A stretch of DNA of 64,000 nucleotides from Gammaproteobacteria bacterium. GTDB taxonomy: Bacteria; Pseudomonadota; Gammaproteobacteria; GRL18. The position numbers and the translations under genes were made by a program. Positions 29,125 through 37,766 of this stretch are shown piece by piece. Within the stretch, counting starts at the first letter, position 1. Each line of letters opens with the position of its first letter. The DNA lies in the NCBI GenBank assembly GCA_016744375.1, contig JADGEM010000009.1, forward strand, positions 19,502-83,501, written 5' to 3'. The notes beneath the pieces are model-generated. The model saw nothing but the letters and a program-made list of their open reading frames with translations. It did not search any database and was not told the DNA's origin.

Positions 29125-29913
29125 TTAATAAAAGGCCCACGCACCATAGCCAACAACCCGGTCTTTACTTCCTGCAGTATCCCCTGAATTCCGTAAATCC
29201 AGTGTCTGTACATTTAAATGATGTTTTTTTGCGCTTAATAACATACCTGCGATTGCCGAACGCCCACAAGCCTGTTCATAATGGATTTTTGCCGGGTCGA
29301 GTTCAGATATTGCTGTGTTAGTTGCCTGATCACACTCTCTGGCTCGTTGGTAATCAAGAAAATGACTGAGGTCAGAACTGATTAAAAAAAGAGTTTCTTC
29401 TTTTTGCCATAAAGTTTCAATAAGCTCACTCACTTGCTGATCGTCTGCCTGACCTATGACCAGGGGGACCAGAGTAAACTCGGGTAGAATTTTTTGCAAA
29501 AAAGGCAGTTGAACCTCAAGACTATGCTCTTGTGCATGAGCATCGTCATAAGCTTGTACAAAAGATAACTGATTTAATTGTTCAATCGTTGTTCTGTCCA
29601 GTGGAATTTTCCCCATCGGTGTCTGGAAAAAATCAGCAGAACTACTGGCGATTCCGAGCAAGGGAATTCGATGTGATGGCCCAAGTAATATGACTCTTGA
29701 TATCTGTTGAGCAAACGGGATGAGTTGGGTATAAGCACTGGCAGCAACCGGGCCAGAGTATATATAGCCAGCATGTGGGACAATCAGTGCTCGTGGTTTT
29801 GTTGCAATTGCCTGAATTTCACTCATATCCATATAAGTCTGGATGGAAGTGTTTAAATCATTTGTGTTTCCTGGGTAAAAACTGCCTGCAACAGCAGGGG
29901 ATCGAATATTCAT
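29125..29913 (-). CDS. AmmeMemoRadiSam system protein B (Memo)
   Basis: 262 aa. The Memo-family blocks are PAVAGSFYPGN at the start, VPHAGYIYSGPVAASAY near 43-59, LLGPSHRIPL near 78 and QEHSLEVQLPFLQ near 118. The conserved histidines bind metal in a dioxygenase-like fold. Paired with the AMMECR1 gene downstream. Biochemical role unknown. Confidence 0.88.
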   Translation of the reverse strand: MNIRSPAVAGSFYPGNTNDLNTSIQTYMDMSEIQAIATKPRALIVPHAGYIYSGPVAASAYTQLIPFAQQISRVILLGPSHRIPLLGIASSSADFFQTPMGKIPLDRTTIEQLNQLSFVQAYDDAHAQEHSLEVQLPFLQKILPEFTLVPLVIGQADDQQVSELIETLWQKEETLFLISSDLSHFLDYQRARECDQATNTAISELDPAKIHYEQACGRSAIAGMLLSAKKHHLNVQTLDLRNSGDTAGSKDRVVGYGAWAFY

Positions 29914-30229
29914 ATGTGAGCTCGCAAAGTACTAACCATTTAATCGGAAAACATTTCCAGTATTTGTTATTTGATAATCTAAGAGTAGAACATTTTTTTA
30001 AGCATGGAAGGCTTATAGTGGTGAAATGTTGAAATTGTGACGGATTTAAAATTGTCCGCATCTGGGGCAGTAAAGATGTAGGGATTATCCTACTCGGCCC
30101 TTATGCCTTCGAGAATAAGAGCGTAATAAAGCAGTACATTTATACTATCTGTGCTATCCTTTCTTATTATTTGGTGGGAATTTGTACACCTGTTTTATAA
30201 CCAATTGAGACATCAAGAAACGAATTGAT
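29914..30229. other. Divergent promoter region between memo and the HDOD gene
   Basis: 316 bases. It contains GTAGG-GATTAT-CCTAC and GGCCCTTATGCC dyads around 30078-30110. No gene-sized frame. The promoters of both divergent genes should lie here; I do not see a strong consensus. Confidence 0.4.
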
Positions 30230-31474
30230 ATGGAAACAGAAGTCATTGATATTGAACGTTTAAAAATATTTGCTCCTTTTCAGGCTCTTACTGATACACA
30301 ACTGGAATATATTGCCATTAATGCACAAATAATCAGTGTAGGAGCAGGCCAGACAGTTATTGATTTAAATTCTAATTCGCAAGATAAATACCTCTTACTT
30401 GAAGGCACTTTAAAGCTGAGAGCTTTTGATGATTCAGAAAGTATTATTGATGCAGACAGTGTTCGTGCTCGAAATCCGGTAGCCCAACTCAGGCCCAGTC
30501 GGTATCAGGTGATAACCAGAACTTTATGTCAGATTCTAGTATTGCAGGATGATTTCTTGAATACTGCAATTGAGCAGTCAGAAGTCAGCTCATCAATTAA
30601 CCTGAATGAAACGCTTCTGGATGATGAACATGAAGAAGATCGGATCCTATATGAATTGATCCTGGAGCTGCAACAGGGCAATTTTGTTTTACCCAGTCTG
30701 CCCAGTGTTGCAACAAAAATTCGTGAAACGGTTGCGGATGAAAATTCAGGTGCGGATGATATAGCTCGGGTCATCATGGCCGATCCTTCTATCGCGGCTA
30801 AAATTATTAAAGCTTCTAATAGTGCTTTATACCAGAGACGTAAAAAAGCAGAGGATTGTAAAACTGCCGTTGTCAGTTTGGGAACAAAAGTGACAGTGCA
30901 GCTGGTGACTTCTTTTGCTTTAAAAGAATTGTTCAATACATCCAACCCAATGTTGGAAAAACGCATGAAGAAACTGTGGGAACACAGTATTGAAATTGCT
31001 GCAATCAGTTATGTGTTGGCAAAAGTCACGCCGGGTTTTGATTCTGAGCATGCTATGCTGGCGGGGTTGATTCATGATATCGGCAATATTGCCATTTTAA
31101 ATAAAGCCACGGATCATCCACTGATCATGGACAGTGAAGAGCATCTTGATAAGGTTATTCACAAAATGCATGCTCAAGTCGGCAGCTCAATTCTAAGACG
31201 CTGGGATTTTTCAGAGGATTTTATTAGTGTGACGGATGAAACAGAAAACTGGATGTATGATGAGAATGAAAAGCCTAACATAATTGATATTGTTAATATG
31301 GCTCATTTGCACAGCTACATTGGTTCATCTCAACAAAGAGATGTCCCTATTATCGATCAGACACCAGCCTTTCATAAGCTGGCTTTAGGGAAGCTTACTC
31401 CCAAACTGAGTATTAAAGTTCTGGAAAAAGCACATGAGAAAATTGCTGAAATTAAATCACTTCTGCACTTGTAG
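30230..31474 (+). CDS. cNMP-binding-like + HDOD signalling protein
   Basis: 414 aa. Residues about 10-120 are a cyclic-nucleotide-binding-like beta barrel (KIFAPFQALTDTQL, YLLLEGTLKLRAFDD). Residues about 155-350 form an HDOD domain (LPSLPSVATKI, MADPSIAAKIIKASNS, AGLIHDIGNIAILNKA). HDOD proteins act in signalling and stress regulation; the binding of a nucleotide here is not certain because the typical phosphate-binding cassette is degenerate. It is a single gene. Confidence 0.82.
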   Translation: METEVIDIERLKIFAPFQALTDTQLEYIAINAQIISVGAGQTVIDLNSNSQDKYLLLEGTLKLRAFDDSESIIDADSVRARNPVAQLRPSRYQVITRTLCQILVLQDDFLNTAIEQSEVSSSINLNETLLDDEHEEDRILYELILELQQGNFVLPSLPSVATKIRETVADENSGADDIARVIMADPSIAAKIIKASNSALYQRRKKAEDCKTAVVSLGTKVTVQLVTSFALKELFNTSNPMLEKRMKKLWEHSIEIAAISYVLAKVTPGFDSEHAMLAGLIHDIGNIAILNKATDHPLIMDSEEHLDKVIHKMHAQVGSSILRRWDFSEDFISVTDETENWMYDENEKPNIIDIVNMAHLHSYIGSSQQRDVPIIDQTPAFHKLALGKLTPKLSIKVLEKAHEKIAEIKSLLHL

Positions 31475-31509
31475 GAGTTTAATCAGCTGCTCTTCAGCAG
31501 TTATGGTTC

Positions 31510-32382
31510 TTACCAGCTAAAATCAATTTTCTCCAATGCCCCCGCATTGACTGATTGACTCAACTTCTGCCACATCTCCTGAATGCTTTTTTTAGTTTTG
31601 GGGTGGATGAGTTTAGGACTCAGATCAGCTAGAGGAGAAAGCACAAAGGCATATTTTTCTATCTCATCTCTGGGTATATTGACACTCTCACTGCTGATGA
31701 TCTCCTGATCATATAATAGTAAATCAATGTCCAGTGTGCGCGCGGAAAATTTTTCCTGGCCTCGGCGGCGACCATTCTTATGCTCAATTTCTTTGAGCTT
31801 TTTTTCAACACCGAATGGTGACAGTTTAGTTGAAAAAGAAGCCACAAGATTAAAAAAATCATCCCCGTCAAAACCAATTGCCTGTGTTTTATAGACAGGA
31901 GAAAGACGTAGCTGACAGTGTTTTCCAAATGATTCCTGCAGGTATTGTACGGCAAGGCGAATGTATTTTTCCTGTTCAATATTACTGCCTATGCCGACAT
32001 AGACTAAATGTTGGTTTTTATCATGATGCCTCTCAATAATGACGCCAACGCCATTGGTTTCATGAACTGCTTCAGGTTTGTTCAATTTGACCCGGACCCA
32101 TTGTGCCGTAAATTCATATAGGATAATACGACTCACTTCTTCAGCAAATGTTTCAACTAATTGATACTGGTGAACTTGAGCAAGTTTTTTTATCCTTTCA
32201 CAAACGCTGAAATAATCAATGCAGTGTTCAATCTTATCACTCGCTGCTGCGGATTGAATTGAACAGCCGATATCAATATCCAGAGTAATGGTTTGTTTCT
32301 TTTCTCTTTCCCAATCATGGATCCCGATAATGGTTTCCAGTTTAAGCTGTTCAATAAAAACAATATCCATGTCAGGATTCAT
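31510..32382 (-). CDS. folBK: Bifunctional dihydroneopterin aldolase / HPPK (FolB-FolK fusion)
   Basis: 290 aa. Residues about 4-118 match FolB (MDIVFIEQLKLETIIGIHDW, YQLVETFAEEVSRIIL, LNKPEAVHETNGVGV). Residues about 127-290 match FolK (YVGIGSNIEQEKYIRLA, FNLVASFST, RTLDIDLLLYD near 215). The two enzymes catalyse consecutive steps of folate synthesis, from dihydroneopterin to the pyrophosphate of 6-hydroxymethylpterin. The aldolase Glu and Lys positions look conserved (E in VETFAEE, K in LNKPE). In Pseudomonas they are separate adjacent genes. Confidence 0.92.
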   Translation of the reverse strand: MNPDMDIVFIEQLKLETIIGIHDWEREKKQTITLDIDIGCSIQSAAASDKIEHCIDYFSVCERIKKLAQVHQYQLVETFAEEVSRIILYEFTAQWVRVKLNKPEAVHETNGVGVIIERHHDKNQHLVYVGIGSNIEQEKYIRLAVQYLQESFGKHCQLRLSPVYKTQAIGFDGDDFFNLVASFSTKLSPFGVEKKLKEIEHKNGRRRGQEKFSARTLDIDLLLYDQEIISSESVNIPRDEIEKYAFVLSPLADLSPKLIHPKTKKSIQEMWQKLSQSVNAGALEKIDFSW

Positions 32383-32537
32383 ACGGTCGTTCCTAAGCTA
32401 ATGCGACTTCAGTCACTCATAATGTACTTTTAGCTAGCATGTTCGTTGATTAGTCAGTTAAAATCAAGTCACGACAGCATGAGTCGTTGGACATTATCAC
32501 TGAATATCAATCGAATTTATTTAAAATAGAATAAGCA

Positions 32538-32930
32538 ATGACTTTTTACGAATGGGTTAAATATTTACACGTGACCGCAATTACGCTGTCTATCACAGGC
32601 TTTATTGTTCGGGTTATTTTAAAGTCTAATGATTCCCCAAATCAGACGAAGTACTGGTTTAAAAAATTGCCACATAAAGTGGATATAGTTCTGCTCGCCT
32701 CAGCTCTGACCATGGTTTACCTTCTGGGTGTCAACCCGTTTACAACCTTCTGGATAGCGGAAAAAATTACGGGTTTAATCATCTATATACTACTGGGTAT
32801 GGTTGCATTAAGATGGGGACAAACAAAAAAAATCAGACTTATTGCAGCAGGGCTGGCAGTCATGGTTTTTTCCTACATTGTCTACGTTGCACATTATAAA
32901 GCACCGGCACTGATTTTTAGTTATACGTAA
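32538..32930 (+). CDS. SirB2-family membrane protein
   Basis: 130 aa, four hydrophobic segments. It starts YEWVKYLHVTAITLSITGF, like SirB2, and has the family's K.PHKVDI..L segment after the first helix. The role is unknown. It lies upstream of nnrS on the same strand, 72 bases apart. Confidence 0.8.
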   Translation: MTFYEWVKYLHVTAITLSITGFIVRVILKSNDSPNQTKYWFKKLPHKVDIVLLASALTMVYLLGVNPFTTFWIAEKITGLIIYILLGMVALRWGQTKKIRLIAAGLAVMVFSYIVYVAHYKAPALIFSYT

Positions 32931-33014
32931 AAATTTTTACCTCTTGATCTTAATCATTTTTTATTTGTGTGAACATTGCTCTAATAGCATCTTAAATTTT
33001 TATTGGGGATAGAT

Positions 33015-34196
33015 GTGTTTATACAAATCGATGAGCAGCCGAAAAAGTCATTTGCACTGTTTAATTTAGGGTTTCGTCCATTTTTCTTGCTTGCAGCATT
33101 ATCCGCTTTCATCCTGATGGCTATTTGGGGATTATCCTATGCCAATGTTATTCAGCTTAAGAGCTATTATGGTTTTATTGACTGGCATAGCCATGAAATG
33201 CTGTTTGGGTATGCTGCCGCTGTCATTGCTGGTTTTTTACTGACTGCTGTCAGGAACTGGACTAATGTTGATACCATCACCAAAACACCATTAGCGCTTC
33301 TTGCAGGCATTTGGGTGCTAGCGCGAGTGTTACCTTTTACACCGATCCCCGGGGTCATTATTGCCATTGTTGATGTGTCTTTCTTTTTCTTTCTGGCTCT
33401 GGCGGTTGCACATCCTATTCTCAAAGTTAAGCAGTGGAATAACCTCATTATGATTGCTATTATCAGCTTCTTCATGGTGGGTGACATCCTTGTACAAAGC
33501 CAGCATCTTGGACTCATGTCCAATGGCGTCGCAAAGGGTAACCTGGTTGCTCTATACAGTGTCCTGCTTATTATTCAAGTCCTTACAGGACGAGTTATGC
33601 CTTTCTTTACCCGGGTGGTGGTACCTGATACTCAGGTTGTAGAACGGCCACGATTAGAAAAAATATTACTGACTGTTCTAGTATTACTGGCTCTGGCTGA
33701 TGTACTGGCACTGAACGGGCTTATTATTTCTCTACTCGCAGGCATTCTTTTAGTGGCACATATCATGCGAGTGTCGCCCTGGTTTTCAAATCCAGTTTTA
33801 ACGATTCCGATACTCTGGGTACTCTATGCCGGTTATTTTTGGCTTCTTGTTGGTTTTGCACTTAAACTAATGGTTGGACTGGATCTGGTGGCTAATAATC
33901 TGGCGATTCATGCCTGGACTGTCGGTGCGATAGGTATTACAACCTATGGGATGATGGCACGAGTTTCTCTGGGACATACGGGCCGTGAGATGCTGCCTTC
34001 AAAACTTGCTGTGATTGGCTTTTATCTACTCTTTATTGCCGCTGTTATTCGTGTCATATTTCCAGTATTTTCTATGACACATTATGTTCTTTGGGTTGAA
34101 ATTTCTGCACTGTTCTGGAGTATTGCTTTTCTTCTGTTTGCCATTGTTTATATCCCGGTTTTAACTCAGCCAAGAGTTGATGGTCGAGCAGGATAA
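33015..34196 (+). CDS. nnrS: NnrS-family heme-copper membrane protein
   Basis: About 393 aa with about twelve transmembrane segments. The start block FALFNLGFRPFFLLAAL and the DWHSHEMLFGYAAAVIAGFLL region (His in WHSHEM) identify NnrS. NnrS protects iron-sulfur and heme proteins from nitric oxide. A TTG at 33003 is in frame, but a GTG at 33015 follows GGGGA by five bases and is preferred. Confidence 0.88.
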   Translation: MFIQIDEQPKKSFALFNLGFRPFFLLAALSAFILMAIWGLSYANVIQLKSYYGFIDWHSHEMLFGYAAAVIAGFLLTAVRNWTNVDTITKTPLALLAGIWVLARVLPFTPIPGVIIAIVDVSFFFFLALAVAHPILKVKQWNNLIMIAIISFFMVGDILVQSQHLGLMSNGVAKGNLVALYSVLLIIQVLTGRVMPFFTRVVVPDTQVVERPRLEKILLTVLVLLALADVLALNGLIISLLAGILLVAHIMRVSPWFSNPVLTIPILWVLYAGYFWLLVGFALKLMVGLDLVANNLAIHAWTVGAIGITTYGMMARVSLGHTGREMLPSKLAVIGFYLLFIAAVIRVIFPVFSMTHYVLWVEISALFWSIAFLLFAIVYIPVLTQPRVDGRAG

Positions 34197-34291
34197 GGCA
34201 GTTTATACTTCTAATTGAGCGTGCCCGGAAGTCATTGTTGTGATACTGGGCACGTCTGGTCAGGTCAGAAATTAACCCCATACCTTATTTC

Positions 34292-34756
34292 TTAAACATC
34301 AGTTTCTGCGAGCCAGAAGTCATGTTTGTTACAAAAGCTACTTGCATATAAAGCACCTTTGTAGCTATCAGGCAAAGTATAGCTGGAAATAGCATCGTCA
34401 TCATCCGGGGTGAATGTTTTTTCGCCTATAACTTCACCATTCTTAGAAACCAGTGTATGACGAACGATATAATGTTTAGCAGACATGCCGTGGTCTGTGT
34501 TCACAGTGACCTTACTGCCTTCAATAGTGATACTGGGTAAATGTCCTCCAATTTTTTTGGCCCATTTGCCTGGATTTTCCTTTGTGTAGACAATACCTGC
34601 CATAGATGCATGGTTTGAAGCCAGTGCACTTGTTGTTGAAACAGTTGTTGCAACCGCTGCTGCTGATAATGTACCTTTCAAAAAGGTGCGGCGGCTATAT
34701 CTTGTTTCTTCTGAAAAAGAGCTTTCAGACTGAGCTGAGTTGTGAATTTTCGACAT
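34292..34756 (-). CDS. Tat-exported superoxide reductase-like (desulfoferrodoxin) protein
   Basis: 154 aa. A twin-arginine signal, SRRTFLKG, lies at 21-28, followed by an Ala-rich h-region. The mature part carries all five ligands of a superoxide reductase iron centre: His72 (GGHLP), His89 (DHGM), His95 (KHYI), Cys142 and His145 (CNKH). It probably reduces superoxide, or acts as an electron-transfer site, in the periplasm. It converges with nnrS, suggesting a shared nitrosative/oxidative stress setting. Confidence 0.82.
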   Translation of the reverse strand: MSKIHNSAQSESSFSEETRYSRRTFLKGTLSAAAVATTVSTTSALASNHASMAGIVYTKENPGKWAKKIGGHLPSITIEGSKVTVNTDHGMSAKHYIVRHTLVSKNGEVIGEKTFTPDDDDAISSYTLPDSYKGALYASSFCNKHDFWLAETDV

Positions 34757-34935
34757 GTTTATTCCTTAAAATGTGAGCAACTATTCCTGTACCACTCTAT
34801 TCGTAAGCATAGTACTCTAGGTGAGGTGAATTTAAAGTTTATGCTTTTGTTGACTAATGTCAATAAAACATAATTGAAAAATTACTGTATAATAAGCGGC
34901 TTATTCATTAATGTAGAAACTAACGTAGATAACTC

Positions 34936-35538
34936 ATGCCGATAACCGCCGTGCCTGTCGAACCTGTTTTAACGCTTGTTTTAACCCTGATAGCCTATTT
35001 TTTCGGCTCAATTTCAGCAGCGATTATTACTTGCAAGGTTATGGGGTTACCCGATCCCAGAACACAGGGTTCAAATAATCCGGGTGCAACAAATGTACTG
35101 CGAATCGGAGGGAAAAAAGCGGCAGTTATTACTTTACTTGGTGACATGCTTAAGGGATTTTTGCCTGTTTTGCTTGCCCTGGCATTTAATAGTGATGATA
35201 TAACACTGGCACTGGTGGCCAGTGCGGCATTTTTAGGGCATCTGTACCCGGTTTTTTTTGGTTTTAAAGGTGGAAAGGGAGTAGCAACTGCTTTTGGTGC
35301 AATTGCAGGAGTTTGCTGGCCTGCTGCTCTAGCCATGCTGGTGACCTGGCTATTAGTGGCATATGGTCTGAAAATATCATCCATGTCTGCATTAGTGACT
35401 GCGGCACTCGCACCATTTTATTTTTGGTGGTTTGATGGTTCAATCGTATTAATTATTATGGCCGTTTTTATTTCAATTCTGCTTATCTGGCGGCATCGTA
35501 GTAATATCAAACGGATGCTGGATGGCACAGAAAAATAA
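34936..35538 (+). CDS. plsY: Glycerol-3-phosphate acyltransferase PlsY
   Basis: 200 aa, five transmembrane segments. Conserved motifs are YFFGSISAAII near residue 21, GSNNPGATNVLR near 52 and GFKGGKGVATAFG near 112. It transfers the acyl group from acyl-phosphate to glycerol-3-phosphate, the first step of phospholipid synthesis. It is convergent with tsaD. Confidence 0.94.
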   Translation: MPITAVPVEPVLTLVLTLIAYFFGSISAAIITCKVMGLPDPRTQGSNNPGATNVLRIGGKKAAVITLLGDMLKGFLPVLLALAFNSDDITLALVASAAFLGHLYPVFFGFKGGKGVATAFGAIAGVCWPAALAMLVTWLLVAYGLKISSMSALVTAALAPFYFWWFDGSIVLIIMAVFISILLIWRHRSNIKRMLDGTEK

Positions 35539-35550
35539 ACCCGTCCAGGC

Positions 35551-36585
35551 TTAAAGACCTGGTGCTTCCAACTCACCCAGGGGCCATCGAGGTCTGGTTG
35601 AGAATCCATCACCATCTTTTTCGCCGGCAATTAATCTTTGCAGACCTGCATAAGCTATCATGGCGCCATTATCAGTACAAAATTGGTGTTTTGGGTAATA
35701 AACCTCTAAAGAATTTTTATGGGTCAGTTCATTCAGGCGTGCCCGCAGGCGTGTATTGGCACTGACCCCTCCGGCAATCACCAGGCGCTGATATCTAGTT
35801 TCTTTTAAAGCACGCTGACATTTTATGGCAAGAGTATCCACAACCGCTTCCTGAAAGGCATAGGCAATATTGGCTTTAGTCTGTTCGGTTTTATCTGATT
35901 TGTTCCAGGTATTTAATACAAATGTTTTTAAACCACTGAAACTCATGTCCAGGCCCGGACGGTTCACCATTGGTCGAGGAAATTTATATAAACCACTCTG
36001 ACCAGTCAGAGCGAGTTCAGAAATAATCGGGCCTCCAGGATAGCCTAAACCCAGCATCTTGGCTGTTTTGTCAAAGGCTTCACCCACTGCATCGTCCAGG
36101 GACTCACCAATGATTTTGTATCGGCCTATTCCTGTGACATCCACCAGCAAGGTATGACCACCGGAGACTAATAAAGCCAGGAAGGGAAAGTCTGGAGTAT
36201 TATCTTCCAGCATGGGAGCCAGTAAATGGCCTTCCATGTGATGGACCGCTACACTGGGACACTTCCATGTCCATGCTAATGAACGGCCCACTGCAGCTCC
36301 TACCATCAAAGCTCCCATCAGACCGGGGCCAGAAGTGTAAGCGATGCCGTCAATATCATCCGGTTGGCAAACAGCTTGTTTCATCACCTGATCAATGAGT
36401 GGAATAATGCGCCGGACATGATCTCTGGAAGCCAGTTCTGGGACAACACCACCGTATTCGGCATGCAATTCAATTTGGCTATAAAGTGCTTCAGCCAGCA
36501 AACCCTGCTTATCATCATAAATGGCAATGCCGGTTTCATCGCAAGATGTTTCAATGCCTAATACTTTCATGCTCGTATTGTCCAC
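35551..36585 (-). CDS. tsaD: tRNA N6-adenosine threonylcarbamoyltransferase TsaD
   Basis: 344 aa. The metal-binding [10 protein letters not shown] is near residue 111, and the N-terminal [11 protein letters not shown] and the VSGGHTLL loop are typical. It completes the t6A37 modification of ANN-decoding tRNAs with TsaB/C/E. The rpsU gene diverges 160 bases away, as in most gammaproteobacteria. Confidence 0.95.
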   Translation of the reverse strand: MDNTSMKVLGIETSCDETGIAIYDDKQGLLAEALYSQIELHAEYGGVVPELASRDHVRRIIPLIDQVMKQAVCQPDDIDGIAYTSGPGLMGALMVGAAVGRSLAWTWKCPSVAVHHMEGHLLAPMLEDNTPDFPFLALLVSGGHTLLVDVTGIGRYKIIGESLDDAVGEAFDKTAKMLGLGYPGGPIISELALTGQSGLYKFPRPMVNRPGLDMSFSGLKTFVLNTWNKSDKTEQTKANIAYAFQEAVVDTLAIKCQRALKETRYQRLVIAGGVSANTRLRARLNELTHKNSLEVYYPKHQFCTDNGAMIAYAGLQRLIAGEKDGDGFSTRPRWPLGELEAPGL

Positions 36586-36611
36586 TCATGTGAATAAAAA
36601 ATAAAGATCTT

Positions 36612-36640
36612 TTGCATTTATTTGCCAGTAAGAGTATGAT
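36612..36640 (+). promoter_or_regulatory. sigma70 promoter of rpsU
   Basis: TTGCAT (36612-36617), 17 bases, TATGAT (36635-36640). It sits in the divergent tsaD/rpsU gap, 106 bases from the rpsU start. Confidence 0.65.
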
Positions 36641-36745
36641 CCCGTCTCTGCGTTCTTGGCCGGATTAGTTCGGCTGTTTATTGATAATGGACGCTTATTA
36701 ACGAATATATTTCGAATGATTTATTGGTAGGAGCCAGGAGTCTAC

Positions 36746-36961
36746 ATGCCATCGGTTAAGATTAAAGAAAACGAGCCATTTGACGTTGCATTACGTCGTT
36801 TCAAGCGTTCTTGTGAGAAAGCAGGTGTTTTATCAGAAGTTCGTCGTCGCGAACATTATGAAAAGCCGACTGCTGTTCGTAAACGTAAAGCCGCTGCTGC
36901 AGTTAAACGCTGGCAGAAGAAACAATCTCGTGAGATCGGCCGTCGTAGACGCATGTACTAA
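36746..36961 (+). CDS. rpsU: Ribosomal protein bS21
   Basis: 71 aa, exact family size. Begins [20 protein letters not shown] and ends in a basic [14 protein letters not shown] tail. A 30S subunit protein important for initiation. GGAG lies upstream of the ATG. It heads the macromolecular-synthesis cluster. Confidence 0.96.
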   Translation: MPSVKIKENEPFDVALRRFKRSCEKAGVLSEVRRREHYEKPTAVRKRKAAAAVKRWQKKQSREIGRRRRMY

Positions 36962-36967
36962 AACTGG

Positions 36968-36993
36968 ACAAGGCATGCCTTGTTTTGTTTTAT
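36968..36993 (+). terminator. rpsU terminator/attenuator
   Basis: The 16-bp perfect palindrome ACAAGGCATGCCTTGT (36968-36983) is followed by a TTTGTTTT run. It separates the highly expressed rpsU from the downstream genes. Confidence 0.75.
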
Positions 36994-37105
36994 GTTATAA
37001 AACTCTTTGTTTAAAATTCTTAATTAACTCTTTATTAAAAGAAGTGGAGAGTGGAAGCATAGAGTGTTCTAAATATTTCGCAAGATAACCTGTGAGCTAT
37101 AAACT

Positions 37106-37555
37106 ATGAGCCAGACTTTAAAGTCTCGTCTTCAAGATGATATGAAAAACGCCATGCGGGCTAAAGAAAAAGACCGCTTGCTTGTGATTCGTGGCACATT
37201 AGCCGTTATTAAACAACGTGAAATTGATGAACGAATTGAGCTAGATGATACCCAGATTCTGGCAATATTAGATAAGCTGGTTAAACAGCGACGGGATTCT
37301 GCCCAGCAGTTTCGTGATGCCGATCGAATGGATCTGGTTGAAAAAGAAGAAATGGAGATGGGCATACTCCAGGAATATCTTCCCGTTGCTTTAACCGAAG
37401 ATGAAATAGCCCGGTTAATTGATGAAGCCATCAGTGCCGCTGGTGCTGAGTCAATGAAAGATATGGGTAAAGTTATGGGAATGCTTAAACCTAAAGTACA
37501 GGGAAGGGGCGATATGTCTCAGGTGAGCTCTCTTATCAAACAAAGGTTATCTTAG
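37106..37555 (+). CDS. GatB/YqeY-family protein
   Basis: 149 aa, helical throughout. Starts LKSRLQDDMKNAMRAKEKDR and ends KVQGRGDMSQVSSLIKQRLS, diagnostic of YqeY. It resembles the tail domain of GatB and may bind tRNA. The position between rpsU and dnaG is conserved in pseudomonads and relatives. Confidence 0.92.
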   Translation: MSQTLKSRLQDDMKNAMRAKEKDRLLVIRGTLAVIKQREIDERIELDDTQILAILDKLVKQRRDSAQQFRDADRMDLVEKEEMEMGILQEYLPVALTEDEIARLIDEAISAAGAESMKDMGKVMGMLKPKVQGRGDMSQVSSLIKQRLS

Positions 37556-37766
37556 AGAAGGCTTGTTCTTGACGCCTGTTGAGACGTTTGCCACATCCGA
37601 GCTTGGCTTCCGTTCATTAAAGTTTCACTCTGTCGCACCTACTTTAATCTAGAAAAAATCAGCAACTGAACACTCTCACATGTCTGAAGGAAGTACCCAT
37701 GGGGTACGATTCAACTGATTCTTCTGGATTTTAATATCACATTCATTTTTTTAACAATGGTTACTT

